The notes beneath the pieces are model-generated. The model was not told the origin of the DNA, did not search any database, and worked only from the letters and a program-made list of their open reading frames with translations. This document shows positions 17,181 through 24,450 of a stretch of 47,266 nucleotides of DNA, piece by piece. The translations under genes and the position numbers were made by a program. Source of the DNA: Akkermansia sp. (GTDB lineage Bacteria; Verrucomicrobiota; Verrucomicrobiia; Verrucomicrobiales; Akkermansiaceae); contig JAKSOT010000005.1 of assembly GCA_024405455.1 (NCBI GenBank), positions 1 to 47,266 of the forward strand, given 5' to 3'. Position 1 is the first letter of the stretch. Each line of letters opens with the position of its first letter.

Positions 17181-17555
17181 ATGAGTGATTATCAAAACAC
17201 ATCGCAACACTATGGTGCCCCACGGGGCAGTTCATCCCAGCACTACGGCACCCCGCAGGGGAGCACTCCCGCGCCGATGCGCCGGAGCGAGGCAACGGGC
17301 TCGGCTCCAAGCGACATACCTCCCACATACGTGAGAACGGTAAGGTGGGTCTACGTCCTTTTGGCTCTACTCCTGGGCGGTTTCGGCATTCACAATTTCT
17401 ATGCGGGCTACCACAAGAGGGGCGCCATTCAGCTGGTGGTGTCCCTTGTGGGAGGGGCCTTGACTGGCGGCATAGCCAATGTGGCCGTGTGCGTGTGGGT
17501 GATTTATGAAGCTATTGTGGTGAAGGAAGACGCCAAAGGTGTTCCCTTCGAATAA
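17181..17555 (+). CDS. TM2-domain membrane protein
   Basis: The 124-residue protein has a hydrophilic, Ser/Gln/His-rich N-terminal part containing a near repeat (QHYGAPRGSSSQHYGTPQGS), then a TM2 domain: LLALLLGGFGIHNFYAGYH, a short turn, and a second hydrophobic segment. The GGFGIHNFYAG motif between the spans is diagnostic. TM2 proteins occur in many signalling and stress loci without a settled biochemical role. The ATG at 17181 follows an A/C-rich leader with no Shine-Dalgarno. It lies 73 bases after the preceding gene in the same direction. Confidence 0.8.
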   Translation: MSDYQNTSQHYGAPRGSSSQHYGTPQGSTPAPMRRSEATGSAPSDIPPTYVRTVRWVYVLLALLLGGFGIHNFYAGYHKRGAIQLVVSLVGGALTGGIANVAVCVWVIYEAIVVKEDAKGVPFE

Positions 17556-17602
17556 CGCGCCGCAGTGCATGGAATAATCAATCAACGAGAAAGGGATCCG
17601 TT

Positions 17603-17776
17603 ATGGGAGAAAGCATATCAAACTTGTGGGCCATGTCGCCAATCATCGCGATTGGAGCCGTTATCGCGTTTGTTTTCCAGTTCGGCAATTGGAAAGAGAA
17701 CACGAGGAAGAAGGGAACCGCTGTGGGTATCATCATAGCCATCATCGGAGTCATTTGTTTCCTTGGCTCTCTCTAG
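17603..17776 (+). CDS. Small membrane protein, 57 residues
   Basis: An ATG-started 58-codon frame encodes two hydrophobic segments (about residues 12-26 and 41-56) joined by a basic loop (NWKENTRKKG). It is in line with the surrounding operon, 47 bases after the TM2 gene, and shares the compact hydrophobic style of the next small gene. There is no family match known to me. Reality is supported by position, clean start and two well-formed spans, not by homology. Confidence 0.55.
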   Translation: MGESISNLWAMSPIIAIGAVIAFVFQFGNWKENTRKKGTAVGIIIAIIGVICFLGSL

Positions 17777-17847
17777 GCCGGGCAACAATTTCCTTGGGCG
17801 GCGGTTTCATCCGCCAAATTATCAACAATAAATAGAAGACAAAACAT

Positions 17848-18006
17848 ATGGGATACATTATTTGGGGCATTCTGTTCATCATTGGCGGCGCCAGCGGTGC
17901 GTTTGTGCTTCGCGGCACAGACAGTTGCGGTGCACTCATTGCCTTGGGCGTCGGCTTCATCGGGTGGGGCGTGTTCCGCCTGATTGCCGAAAACAAGAAA
18001 AAGTGA
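17848..18006 (+). CDS. Small membrane protein, 52 residues
   Basis: This 53-codon frame starts MGYIIWGILFIIGGASG, continues with a loop containing RGTDSCG, a second span (ALIALGVGFIGWGVFRLI) and a basic tail ENKKK. The layout is a two-span hairpin with both ends probably inside. It is the last gene of the rightward run, 71 bases after the previous micro-gene, and is followed by a strong GC hairpin at 18041-18067. No known family is recognised. Confidence 0.55.
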   Translation: MGYIIWGILFIIGGASGAFVLRGTDSCGALIALGVGFIGWGVFRLIAENKKK

Positions 18007-18040
18007 TTTGCTCTGGACGAGCATAAGCTGCACCGGCCTT

Positions 18041-18067
18041 GCCTATCCACCCGCCGGGTGGATAGGC
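18041..18067 (+). terminator. Perfect 12-bp hairpin after the operon
   Basis: GCCTATCCACCC (18041-18052) pairs exactly with GGGTGGATAGGC (18056-18067) across a three-base loop, 34 bases after the last small gene. No T-run follows, so intrinsic termination is uncertain; a role in protecting the transcript end is equally possible. The rest of 18068-18190 is GC-rich and shows no gene. Confidence 0.5.
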
Positions 18068-18190
18068 GGGGCTGCCTGATGTGCCGCCTCCTCGCAAGTG
18101 GCGGGGCGGATGCAAACGGCGGGCCGTGTGGTGGCGGTGCGTTGCTGCCCAACGGCATCGGCGTGCGCTGCGGCTCCCTGTGAATCTTTA

Positions 18191-18219
18191 TTGACACCGC
18201 GCCTCCGGCGGGGTTTAAT
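18191..18219 (+). promoter_or_regulatory. Strong promoter with very short leader for the repeat protein
   Basis: TTGACA at 18191-18196, a 17-base spacer and TTTAAT at 18214-18219. Only seven bases lie between the -10 box and the ATG at 18227, so transcription would start at or next to the start codon, giving a leaderless message. Confidence 0.65.
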
Positions 18220-18226
18220 GTGAACC

Positions 18227-18652
18227 ATGAAAGCGATTGCAATTTTGATGGCGCTTGCGCTGTGCGGCGGGTCCTGGGCGCAGCAGGGAAGCGCGTACAC
18301 CACGCCCGGCGGCACCACGCACTACAGCGGGCCAAACGGCTACCACGGCAGTTCCTACACCACGCCGGGGGGCACCACGCACTACAGCGACAACCGCGGC
18401 ACGCACGGCAGCTCCTACACCACACCGGGGGGCACCACCCACTACTCCGACAACAAGGGCACGCACGGCACCTCCTATACCACGCCCGGAGGAACCACCC
18501 ACTACACGGACAACAAGGGCCGCAGCGTCACCTCCTACACCACGCCGGGCGGCACCACCCACTACCGCGACAACCAGGGCCGCACGGGCACGTCATACAC
18601 CACGCCCGGCGGCACCACCCACTACAGCGGGAACTTCTTCGACAAGAAGTGA
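18227..18652 (+). CDS. Secreted protein of six 20-residue repeats
   Basis: The 141-residue product has a signal peptide (MKAIAILMALALCGGSWAQ, cleavage near 19) followed by six tandem 20-residue units beginning at Tyr24, 44, 64, 84, 104 and 124. Each unit is built on YTTPGGTTHY, then a variable SDN-x-G-x segment. The DNA is correspondingly a 60-bp tandem repeat with mostly silent or conservative differences. The mature protein has almost no hydrophobic residues and conserved histidines, which could bind metal or glycans; that is speculation. It has its own promoter and terminator between the signalling operon and the PP2C gene. Confidence 0.8.
   Translation: MKAIAILMALALCGGSWAQQGSAYTTPGGTTHYSGPNGYHGSSYTTPGGTTHYSDNRGTHGSSYTTPGGTTHYSDNKGTHGTSYTTPGGTTHYTDNKGRSVTSYTTPGGTTHYRDNQGRTGTSYTTPGGTTHYSGNFFDKK
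18294..18640 (+). repeat. 60-bp tandem repeat inside the secreted protein gene
   Basis: Six in-frame copies of a 60-bp unit containing TACACCACGCC and GGCACCAC-CACTAC. Copies differ mainly in the variable third quarter. The array is coding and has no spacer structure. Confidence 0.85.
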
Positions 18653-18653
18653 T

Positions 18654-18678
18654 TTGCCACCTGTTGGCAATTTTTCTT
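18654..18678 (+). terminator. Intrinsic terminator after the repeat protein
   Basis: TTGCCA (18654-18659) and TGGCAA (18665-18670) form a six-pair stem with a five-base loop, followed directly by TTTTTCTT. The stem is short, but the T-run and the position just after the stop codon fit an intrinsic terminator. Confidence 0.6.
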
Positions 18679-18705
18679 GTCTTTCCTTTCTGGCAATGCT
18701 AGAAA
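18677..18705 (+). promoter_or_regulatory. Promoter candidate for the PP2C phosphatase
   Basis: TTGTCT at 18677-18682 and TAGAAA at 18700-18705 with a 17-base spacer, 15 bases upstream of the ATG at 18721. It begins right after the terminator stem of the preceding gene. Confidence 0.45.
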
Positions 18706-18720
18706 GGATGCAATCTTGGT

Positions 18721-19437
18721 ATGGATGTACACGCGGCACAGTGGATCGGCATGCGCGAGCGGATGGAGGACGCCTACGCCGTCTCCCATTTCCCGCAGGG
18801 TACGCTTGCCGTGGTGTGCGACGGCATGGGTGGCCACAGCCACGGCGATTTGGTCGCGCGCGCCGCGGCGGACGCCTTCTGCGCCGCCTTCGCGCGGCTG
18901 GAGGAGATGCCGGATGTGCCGCGCCGCCTGCGCGTGGCGCTGGACGAGGCGAACGAGGCCGTGGGCGCGCTCCTGCTGGAGCGCGGCGGTGATTTCGGCG
19001 GCACCACGCTGCTGGCTGCGTTCGTCACCCGCCATCTGCTCTACCACATCAGCGTGGGGGATTCCGCGCTCTTCCTCTGGCGCGGCGGCTCCCTCTCCCG
19101 CTTGAACGAGGACCACTCCATGCGCGCCTTCTACCAGGGCTTCGGCCCGGAATGCGCCATGCCCGACAGCCATTGCCTGCGCAGCGCGCTCACCGGCGAG
19201 CCCCCGGAGATGGTGGACGCCCCGCCGCAGGGCTTCCCCCTGCTGCCGCACGACCGCATCATCCTGGCGTCCGACGGCGTGGAGGAGCTGCTGTTCGACT
19301 GCAACCCCAAGGCCTCCGTGCGCCGCATCCTCTCCTCCACGGACACGCCGCTGGCCCCCGCCCTCGTGCAGGCCGTGGAGGCCCTTCGCTTCCCCCTCGC
19401 CGACAACGTGACCATCCTCACCCTGGACGCAGAGTGA
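18721..19437 (+). CDS. PP2C-type (PPM) Ser/Thr protein phosphatase
   Basis: The 238-residue cytoplasmic protein shows PPM-family motifs in order: RERMEDAYAV, VVCDGMGGHSHGD (metal Asp and GlyGly), GGTTLLAAFV, SVGDSALFLW, LASDGVEELL and DNVTILTL. Both metal-binding aspartates (CDG and ASDG) and the C-terminal DN are present, so it should be active. With the vWA and kinase genes it completes the kinase/vWA/PP2C set that defines TerY-P loci, although the repeat-protein gene lies between. It probably reverses phosphorylation by one or both kinases of the island. Confidence 0.87.
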   Translation: MDVHAAQWIGMRERMEDAYAVSHFPQGTLAVVCDGMGGHSHGDLVARAAADAFCAAFARLEEMPDVPRRLRVALDEANEAVGALLLERGGDFGGTTLLAAFVTRHLLYHISVGDSALFLWRGGSLSRLNEDHSMRAFYQGFGPECAMPDSHCLRSALTGEPPEMVDAPPQGFPLLPHDRIILASDGVEELLFDCNPKASVRRILSSTDTPLAPALVQAVEALRFPLADNVTILTLDAE

Positions 19438-19492
19438 ACCGCTTCTCTACCAATTACCCAACGGCTGGCGGGGCGGGGGAGTCCAACGCGGC

Positions 19493-20146
19493 ATGGACGA
19501 ACAATCATGTCTCTGCTGTAGGGGGTATGCGGACGGCCGCTACGTGCTGCCGCCGCTGCCGTATGAGCCGGATGCGCTGGAGCCGCTGCTGGATGCGCGG
19601 ACGGTGAGCACCCACCACGACCGCCACCACGCCGCCTACGTGGCGGGCGCCAACGCCGCGGCGGAGGTTATCCGCAAGGTGGCCGGCAATGTGTACGACG
19701 AGGCCGTTGTGGCCTCCGCCACGCGCAAGCTCGCCTTCAACCTCGGCGGCCACATCCTGCACTGCCTGTACTGGGAGAGCGTTTCCCCGCAGCCGCAGGA
19801 CGGCCCCGCGGGCGCGCTCGCGGATGCCCTGAACGATGCCTTCGGCGGGTACGATGGCTTCCTGCGCGTGTTCCGCGGCGTGGCCATGGGCGTGCAGGGC
19901 AGCGGCTGGGTGGTGCTGGGGCGGGAGCGCCTGAGCCGCCGCCTGGCGGTGCTGGGCGTGGAGCGCCACCAGGATATCCTGCTGCCGGGCTTCAAGCCCC
20001 TGCTGGTGTGCGATGTGTGGGAGCACGCGTACTACCTGCGCTACCTCAACAACCGTGCCGGGTACGTGGATGCGTTCCTGCGCCAGGCCAACTGGGCTGC
20101 CGCCCTCAAACGAATGGAAGGGAGAAAGCATGAGGGCGCCTGCTGA
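19493..20146 (+). CDS. Superoxide dismutase, Mn-type of the Fe/Mn family
   Basis: The 217-residue protein carries the family metal ligands in HHDRHHAAYV, NLGGHILH and DVWEHAYYL. The active-site pattern GGHxxH together with a Gln in RHQD near the C-terminal domain matches Mn-type enzymes, since Fe-type enzymes place that glutamine in the N-terminal domain; a cambialistic enzyme is possible. The metal discrimination is inferred from these positions. The N-terminus has a short Cys-rich extension (SCLCC) not usual in the family. It overlaps the next gene by 17 bases. Confidence 0.88.
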   Translation: MDEQSCLCCRGYADGRYVLPPLPYEPDALEPLLDARTVSTHHDRHHAAYVAGANAAAEVIRKVAGNVYDEAVVASATRKLAFNLGGHILHCLYWESVSPQPQDGPAGALADALNDAFGGYDGFLRVFRGVAMGVQGSGWVVLGRERLSRRLAVLGVERHQDILLPGFKPLLVCDVWEHAYYLRYLNNRAGYVDAFLRQANWAAALKRMEGRKHEGAC

Positions 20147-20672
20147 TTTGCGAACGGTCCCCAACCCGTGGATGACGGGCTCCCTGGCGGCGCTGGAGCT
20201 GGTGCTCGGCTTCATCCTGCTGGCTTTCCCGTACCTCATGGGGCTTTCCGCCGCGTGGGTGGGCGGCCTGCTGCTGATTGCCGCGGGCGTGCTGCGCCTG
20301 GTGTACGCCATGCGCCACAGCGCCAACCGCGTGTGGAACACGCTCGCCGGCGTGCTGTACCTCCTGCTGGGCGTGTTCACGGCGCTCATGCCCGTGCTGT
20401 CCATGCAGATGTGGACGCTGCTGCTGGGCATGGCCCTGCTTGCGGTCGGCGGCGTGCGCATGCTGGTGGCGGTGGGGCTGGTGTACCGGCCGGGCGCGGT
20501 CTGGCGCTTCCTCGGCGCCATGGTCACGCTGGCCCTGGGCGCCATGGTTACCTGGGGCTGGCCGGAGAATTCCGCCTGGCTCATCGGCACGCTTGTGGCC
20601 GTGGAGATGATTTTCTCCGGCTGGGTCCTGCTCTTCCTCACCCTCACCCCCAACCGCCCCTACGCCGTGTGA
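20130..20672 (+). CDS. HdeD-family (DUF308) membrane protein
   Basis: The 180-residue protein has six hydrophobic segments arranged as three pairs, with the internal repeat LLLIAAGVLRLVYA / LLAVGGVRMLVAV / LVAVEMIFSGWVLL typical of HdeD-like proteins. E. coli HdeD is associated with acid resistance, but the family is widespread and its molecular role is unclear. ATG 20130 is preceded by GGAAGGGAGAAA, one of the few good Shine-Dalgarno-like sequences in the window, lying inside the end of the superoxide dismutase gene. It is convergent with nadK, 19 bases away. Confidence 0.8.
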   Translation: MRAPADLRTVPNPWMTGSLAALELVLGFILLAFPYLMGLSAAWVGGLLLIAAGVLRLVYAMRHSANRVWNTLAGVLYLLLGVFTALMPVLSMQMWTLLLGMALLAVGGVRMLVAVGLVYRPGAVWRFLGAMVTLALGAMVTWGWPENSAWLIGTLVAVEMIFSGWVLLFLTLTPNRPYAV

Positions 20673-20691
20673 GCGTGAAGGACGCGTCTGC

Positions 20692-21540
20692 TCACCAGCC
20701 CAATTTGGCGCGCAGCCTGGCACCGAACGTGGTGCCGCGCAGGGTGAGCAGGCGCAGCGGGGCGGAGGCCTTGGATACCACCAGGGCCTCGTTGTTGGCG
20801 ATGCTGTGGGTGGAGCGCCCGTCCAGCGAGAAGATGGTGGATTCCCCGGCGCGCCCGCGCCGCTCGCGCGGGCGCATGGTGATGGTCACGCTGTCCGGCA
20901 GCACAACCGTTCGGATGGTGAGGCTGTGCGGGCAGATGGGGGTGATGCAAAGCACGCCCGCCGCGGGGGACACCAGCGGGCCGCCCGCCGCAAGCGAGTA
21001 CGCCGTGGACCCCGTGGGGGTGGCCACCAGCACGCCGTCGGAGTGGTACTTGTTGAGCAGCTCGCCGTCCACCTCCACATCCACGTCTATCATCTTGCCT
21101 GTTTCCGCGCGCATGAGGGCCACCTCGTTGAGTGCCACATGCGCGTGCTCCGCAAAATCCGTGCCGCTGAACCCCGCGCGCCGCGCCTGCAGAATCGCGC
21201 GCTCCTCCACGCGGTAGTCGCCGCTTGCCAGCGCGCGCACCAGCTCCGCCACCTCATCCCGCCCGCAGGCGGTCAGGAAGCCCAAATGCCCCAGGTTCAC
21301 GCCGCCCAGGACGATATCCTTTCTCACGGCCTCCTGCACGGCGTTGAGCATGGAGCCGTCACCGCCGAAGCACAGCAGCATGTCCGGCGAGGGCAGGGAT
21401 GCGTCCTCCCGCGCGTGCGGGCCGATTTCATACGCGGAGATGCCCGCGGCGGCGCATTCCTCCGCAAACACCTGCAGCGCCTGCATGCACTCCGGCGTGC
21501 GGTAGGCGGCCAGGATGCCGATGGCGGTGGGCGTCTTCAT
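20692..21540 (-). CDS. nadK: NAD kinase
   Basis: NAD kinase phosphorylates NAD to NADP with ATP. The 282-residue protein has the NAD-kinase signatures FGGDGSML (near 62-69), NLGHLGFLT, ALNEVAL, HSDGVLVATPTGSTAYSLA and GGPLVSP. Length and motif spacing are normal for the family. The start ATG 21540 is chosen because the 14 codons upstream do not align with family N-termini. It lies 22 bases downstream of argB in the same direction and is probably co-transcribed. Confidence 0.93.
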   Translation of the reverse strand: MKTPTAIGILAAYRTPECMQALQVFAEECAAAGISAYEIGPHAREDASLPSPDMLLCFGGDGSMLNAVQEAVRKDIVLGGVNLGHLGFLTACGRDEVAELVRALASGDYRVEERAILQARRAGFSGTDFAEHAHVALNEVALMRAETGKMIDVDVEVDGELLNKYHSDGVLVATPTGSTAYSLAAGGPLVSPAAGVLCITPICPHSLTIRTVVLPDSVTITMRPRERRGRAGESTIFSLDGRSTHSIANNEALVVSKASAPLRLLTLRGTTFGARLRAKLGW

Positions 21541-21562
21541 GCGGGGATGGGAAGAAAAACTG

Positions 21563-22471
21563 TTACCGCTGCTCGCGCACAATCTCCGTGCCGATGCCTT
21601 CCGGCGTGAAGATTTCCATCAGCAGGGTGTGCGGCACGCGGCCATCGATGAAGTGCACCTTGCGAACGCCCGCGTTCAGTGCGTCCACCGCGCTCTTCAC
21701 CTTCGGTATCATGCCGCCGGATATCGTGCCGTCGCCCATCAGCTCCATCGCCTCCTTGCGGTTGATGCTCTGGATGAGCGTGGACGGGTCGGCGGGGTCG
21801 CTCAGCAGGCCCGGCACGTCGGATATGAAGATGAGCTTCACGGGCTTGAGCTCGCGCGCCAGCGCCGCCGCAGCCAAATCCGCGTTCACGTTGAGGGACT
21901 GGTTGGTGCCCAGCTCGCGCGCCAGCGGGGAGATGACCGGCGTGAGCTGCAGGGAGAGCGCCTCCTCCACGCGGGAGAGCAGGCAGCTGATCACGCGCCC
22001 CACCATGCCGATGTCCACGGGGTGGCCCTCCTCGTCCGTCTCGCGGATTTTCTCGCCCACGAAGACGTTGGTGCCGGGGATGCCGACGGCCTTGCCGCCG
22101 GCGCTGCGCATCATCTCCACCAAATCGGGGTTGATGTGCGAGCTGAGCGTGCTTTCCACAATGCTGATGGCTTCCTTGGTGGTGACGCGCAGGCCGTTGA
22201 CGAATTTGGCCTCCAGCCCGGCTTCCGCCATGGCCTTGGTGATGGCCTTGCCGCCGCCGTGAACCACCACCGGGTTCAGCCCCATCGCCTCCATTACCAC
22301 GATGTCGCGCATCAGCGATTTCACCAGCTCCGGGTTGTCCATGGCGGAGCCGCCGAACTTGATAAGCACCGTCTTGTCACGGTAGGCCTGCATGTAGGGC
22401 AGGGCCTCCACCAGGATGTCCGCCTTGGTGATTTCCTCCTGCAGGTGGTCGATTTTGCGCTTCTTGATCAT
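21563..22471 (-). CDS. argB: Acetylglutamate kinase
   Basis: ArgB phosphorylates N-acetyl-L-glutamate in the second step of arginine synthesis. The 302-residue protein shows LIKFGGSAMDN (ATP/phosphate-binding loop), VVVHGGGKAI (substrate loop), VNADLAAAALA and GTISGGMIPKV. The extra ~30 residues at the N-terminus (KKRKIDHLQEEITKADILVE) are like the helix found in arginine-inhibited hexameric enzymes, so feedback control by arginine is plausible. It starts six bases downstream of corA in the same direction. Confidence 0.94.
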   Translation of the reverse strand: MIKKRKIDHLQEEITKADILVEALPYMQAYRDKTVLIKFGGSAMDNPELVKSLMRDIVVMEAMGLNPVVVHGGGKAITKAMAEAGLEAKFVNGLRVTTKEAISIVESTLSSHINPDLVEMMRSAGGKAVGIPGTNVFVGEKIRETDEEGHPVDIGMVGRVISCLLSRVEEALSLQLTPVISPLARELGTNQSLNVNADLAAAALARELKPVKLIFISDVPGLLSDPADPSTLIQSINRKEAMELMGDGTISGGMIPKVKSAVDALNAGVRKVHFIDGRVPHTLLMEIFTPEGIGTEIVREQR

Positions 22472-22477
22472 GTCGGA

Positions 22478-23470
22478 TTAGATGTATCTCTTGATTTTGA
22501 AGTAGAGCAGGGGCAGCCCCGCCGATATCAGCATCAGCACGATGGACAGCCAGAAGCCCCACGCGGTGTGCAGGAACGGCATGCGCTCGAAGTTCATGCC
22601 GAAGATGCTCGCAATCAGCGTGGGCGGCAGGAACACCACGCTCATGATGGTGAACACCTTGAAGATGTCGTTCTGCTCGATGTTGATGAGCCCCAGCACC
22701 GCGTCCAGCATGAAGTTGATCTTGTTGGACAGGAACGATGCGTACTCCGAAAGCGAATTCACGTCGCGCGACACCGGGCGCAGCGGTACGTACAGGCTGT
22801 CGTGCGCGCCCATGCAGGAATCCTCGTTGCCCGCGTACGTGATGAGGCGCAGCAGGCTCACCAGCGCGTCTCGCTGGCGCGTGATGAGGTCGCCCACGCG
22901 CCCCAGCTCCTCCAGGGCGTCGCGCAGGTCTTCCGTGTCCGGGTCTTCCTCCTCTCCCTTGCGGCGCGCGTGCCCGGAGCCGAATATCTTCTTGGAGATG
23001 GCGTCCAGATCCGTGCCGAAACGCTCCAGCACGTCTGCCTGGCGGTCCACCAGCGTTTCCAGCAGCCCCACGAACACCAAATCCCTGTTGGTGCCCGGCA
23101 TGCGCAGCAGCTGGTGCGAGAACACCCGGAACGAATACGAATCCGTGTGGCGGATGGTCACCAGCACGCGGTCTTTGATGATGAAGGTGATTTCCGTGAT
23201 GACCGGGTCGTCCGTCTCCACGCGCGAGAGCACCGATGTGGTCATGAAGCGCCCGCCGTCCTCGCAGTACAGTCGGGATGTGGCCTCGATTTCCCTCTGC
23301 TCGTCCTTGGTCGGCATCTCGATGGCGCAGATGTCCTCCGCGTAGCGTAGCTCCTCCGCCGTCGGCGTCAGCAGGTCAATCCAAAAAATATCCCCGCGAC
23401 GGTCCGTCTGTTCCTCCAGGCCCGAAGAGCGTTTGATGCCATCATCTGTCTGTGTGTAAATACGAATCAT
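22478..23470 (-). CDS. corA: CorA-family magnesium/divalent cation channel
   Basis: The 330-residue protein has a large soluble N-terminal domain and two C-terminal membrane spans, with the CorA selectivity signature GMN in SIFGMNFERM between them and a basic C-terminal tail (KIKRYI). The willow-helix segment with many acidic residues precedes the spans. It forms a pentameric inner-membrane channel for Mg2+ and related ions. I chose ATG 23470 over an upstream ATG at 23533, because the extra 21 residues are Arg/Pro-rich and unlike the family. It is the likely first gene of corA-argB-nadK. Confidence 0.9.
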   Translation of the reverse strand: MIRIYTQTDDGIKRSSGLEEQTDRRGDIFWIDLLTPTAEELRYAEDICAIEMPTKDEQREIEATSRLYCEDGGRFMTTSVLSRVETDDPVITEITFIIKDRVLVTIRHTDSYSFRVFSHQLLRMPGTNRDLVFVGLLETLVDRQADVLERFGTDLDAISKKIFGSGHARRKGEEEDPDTEDLRDALEELGRVGDLITRQRDALVSLLRLITYAGNEDSCMGAHDSLYVPLRPVSRDVNSLSEYASFLSNKINFMLDAVLGLINIEQNDIFKVFTIMSVVFLPPTLIASIFGMNFERMPFLHTAWGFWLSIVLMLISAGLPLLYFKIKRYI

Positions 23471-23524
23471 GCCTTCGCCAGGGGTTTGAATGCGTCTTAC
23501 AGCACGCGGGAGCGCCGCGCGCAG

Positions 23525-23553
23525 AGTATGCACAAAAAAATCCCAAATGGCAA
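23525..23553 (-). promoter_or_regulatory. Promoter candidate for corA-argB-nadK
   Basis: Read leftward, TTGCCA (23553-23548) and CATACT (23530-23525) are separated by 17 bases. The bases after the -35 (TTTGG) match those at the promoters at 33078 and 40658. Beside it, at 23569-23590, an 11-bp sequence TTTTTCAAAGC is repeated twice in tandem, a possible regulator site. Confidence 0.4.
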
Positions 23554-23651
23554 GCCTAAAGATTTCCGTTTTTCAAAGCTTTTTCAAAGCCCCGCCCCAA
23601 TCGCAATTCTCATTCCCCCCTCCCTTTGCGCTCGCCAGGGAGACGGGAATT

Positions 23652-23660
23652 TGCTATAAT
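23652..23660 (+). promoter_or_regulatory. Extended -10 promoter for the metallophosphoesterase
   Basis: TGCTATAAT: a perfect TATAAT preceded by the TGn extended -10 element, 19 bases before the ATG at 23680. No good -35 box is spaced correctly, as is usual for extended -10 promoters. Confidence 0.6.
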
Positions 23661-23679
23661 AACGGCAGTTCCAACTCCC

Positions 23680-24390
23680 ATGACCATTATCCCGCAAACA
23701 AATGTTTTCCTCCTCGGCGACACCCATGCCAACACCCTGCCGCCGCTGCGCGCCCTCGCGGTGACGGGTGTGCGCGATGCCGCCGTCATCCTGCTCGGCG
23801 ACGCCGGATTCGGATTCCCCGACGAAGCCCCGAACGAGTGGGCGGGCGTGGACATGCTGCTGCACACCATGAACTCGGAGCTGTACGTCCTGCGCGGCAA
23901 CCACGACAACCCCGCATGCTTCCACGGGGATTCCGACTACCTCGCGCCGTATACCCATATCCACGCCCTGCACGACTTCGAGGAAGTCTCCATCGGCGGC
24001 AAGCTCGGTATCGTAGTGGGCGGTGCCGTGTCCATCGACCGCAACGCGCGCACCCCCGGCCTCACCTGCTGGCCCGATGCCGAGGGCGTGAACGCCTCGC
24101 TGTTCCGCTCCCGCCCCAAGCGGCACTATGATTTCGTGCTCGCCCACACCTCCCCCACCCCGCCCAAGGCCACGCCCGGCCTCGTAGCCGCAGCCGCCCT
24201 CCGTTTCGCAGACCGCCGCCTCTGCGGCGACATCACGGAAGAACAGGACCTCCTCGCGGAAATCCACCGCGCCTACTCTCCCGCCCATTGGTTCGCCGGC
24301 CACTGGCACTTCTCGGATGCCTTCTCCCTCCTCAACACCCGCTTCCGCATCCTCGACATCAACGAGCTCCTCCCCTGGCCCCTCGCGTAG
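23680..24390 (+). CDS. Calcineurin-like metallophosphoesterase
   Basis: The 236-residue protein has the metallophosphoesterase motifs LLGDTHAN, LLGDAGFGF, LRGNHDN, AHTSP and GHWHFSD, giving a complete dinuclear metal site. Substrate cannot be told; relatives hydrolyse phosphate mono- or diesters in nucleotides or proteins. There is no signal peptide, so it is cytoplasmic. The stop codon lies inside a ten-pair GC hairpin (24385-24408). It is a single-gene unit by its own promoter. Confidence 0.82.
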   Translation: MTIIPQTNVFLLGDTHANTLPPLRALAVTGVRDAAVILLGDAGFGFPDEAPNEWAGVDMLLHTMNSELYVLRGNHDNPACFHGDSDYLAPYTHIHALHDFEEVSIGGKLGIVVGGAVSIDRNARTPGLTCWPDAEGVNASLFRSRPKRHYDFVLAHTSPTPPKATPGLVAAAALRFADRRLCGDITEEQDLLAEIHRAYSPAHWFAGHWHFSDAFSLLNTRFRILDINELLPWPLA

Positions 24391-24450
24391 CGCGCCCCCG
24401 CGCTACGCAAATCCCAAATCTTAAATCCGAAATCCCAAATCCCCAATCGC
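24385..24450 (+). repeat. GC hairpin followed by heptamer array at the metallophosphoesterase stop
   Basis: GCGTAGCGCG (24385-24394) pairs with CGCGCTACGC (24399-24408), enclosing the stop codon. Six heptamers follow without a gap from 24409 to 24450, of the form AAATCCC with variants AAATCTT, AAATCCG and CAATCGC. It belongs to the array-plus-palindrome family of this region, but with the palindrome between gene and array. Confidence 0.7.

Noticed and set aside
18294..18640. Possible CRISPR array
   Set aside because: The 60-bp units are contiguous, in frame and part of a signal-peptide-bearing protein; there are no unique spacers.
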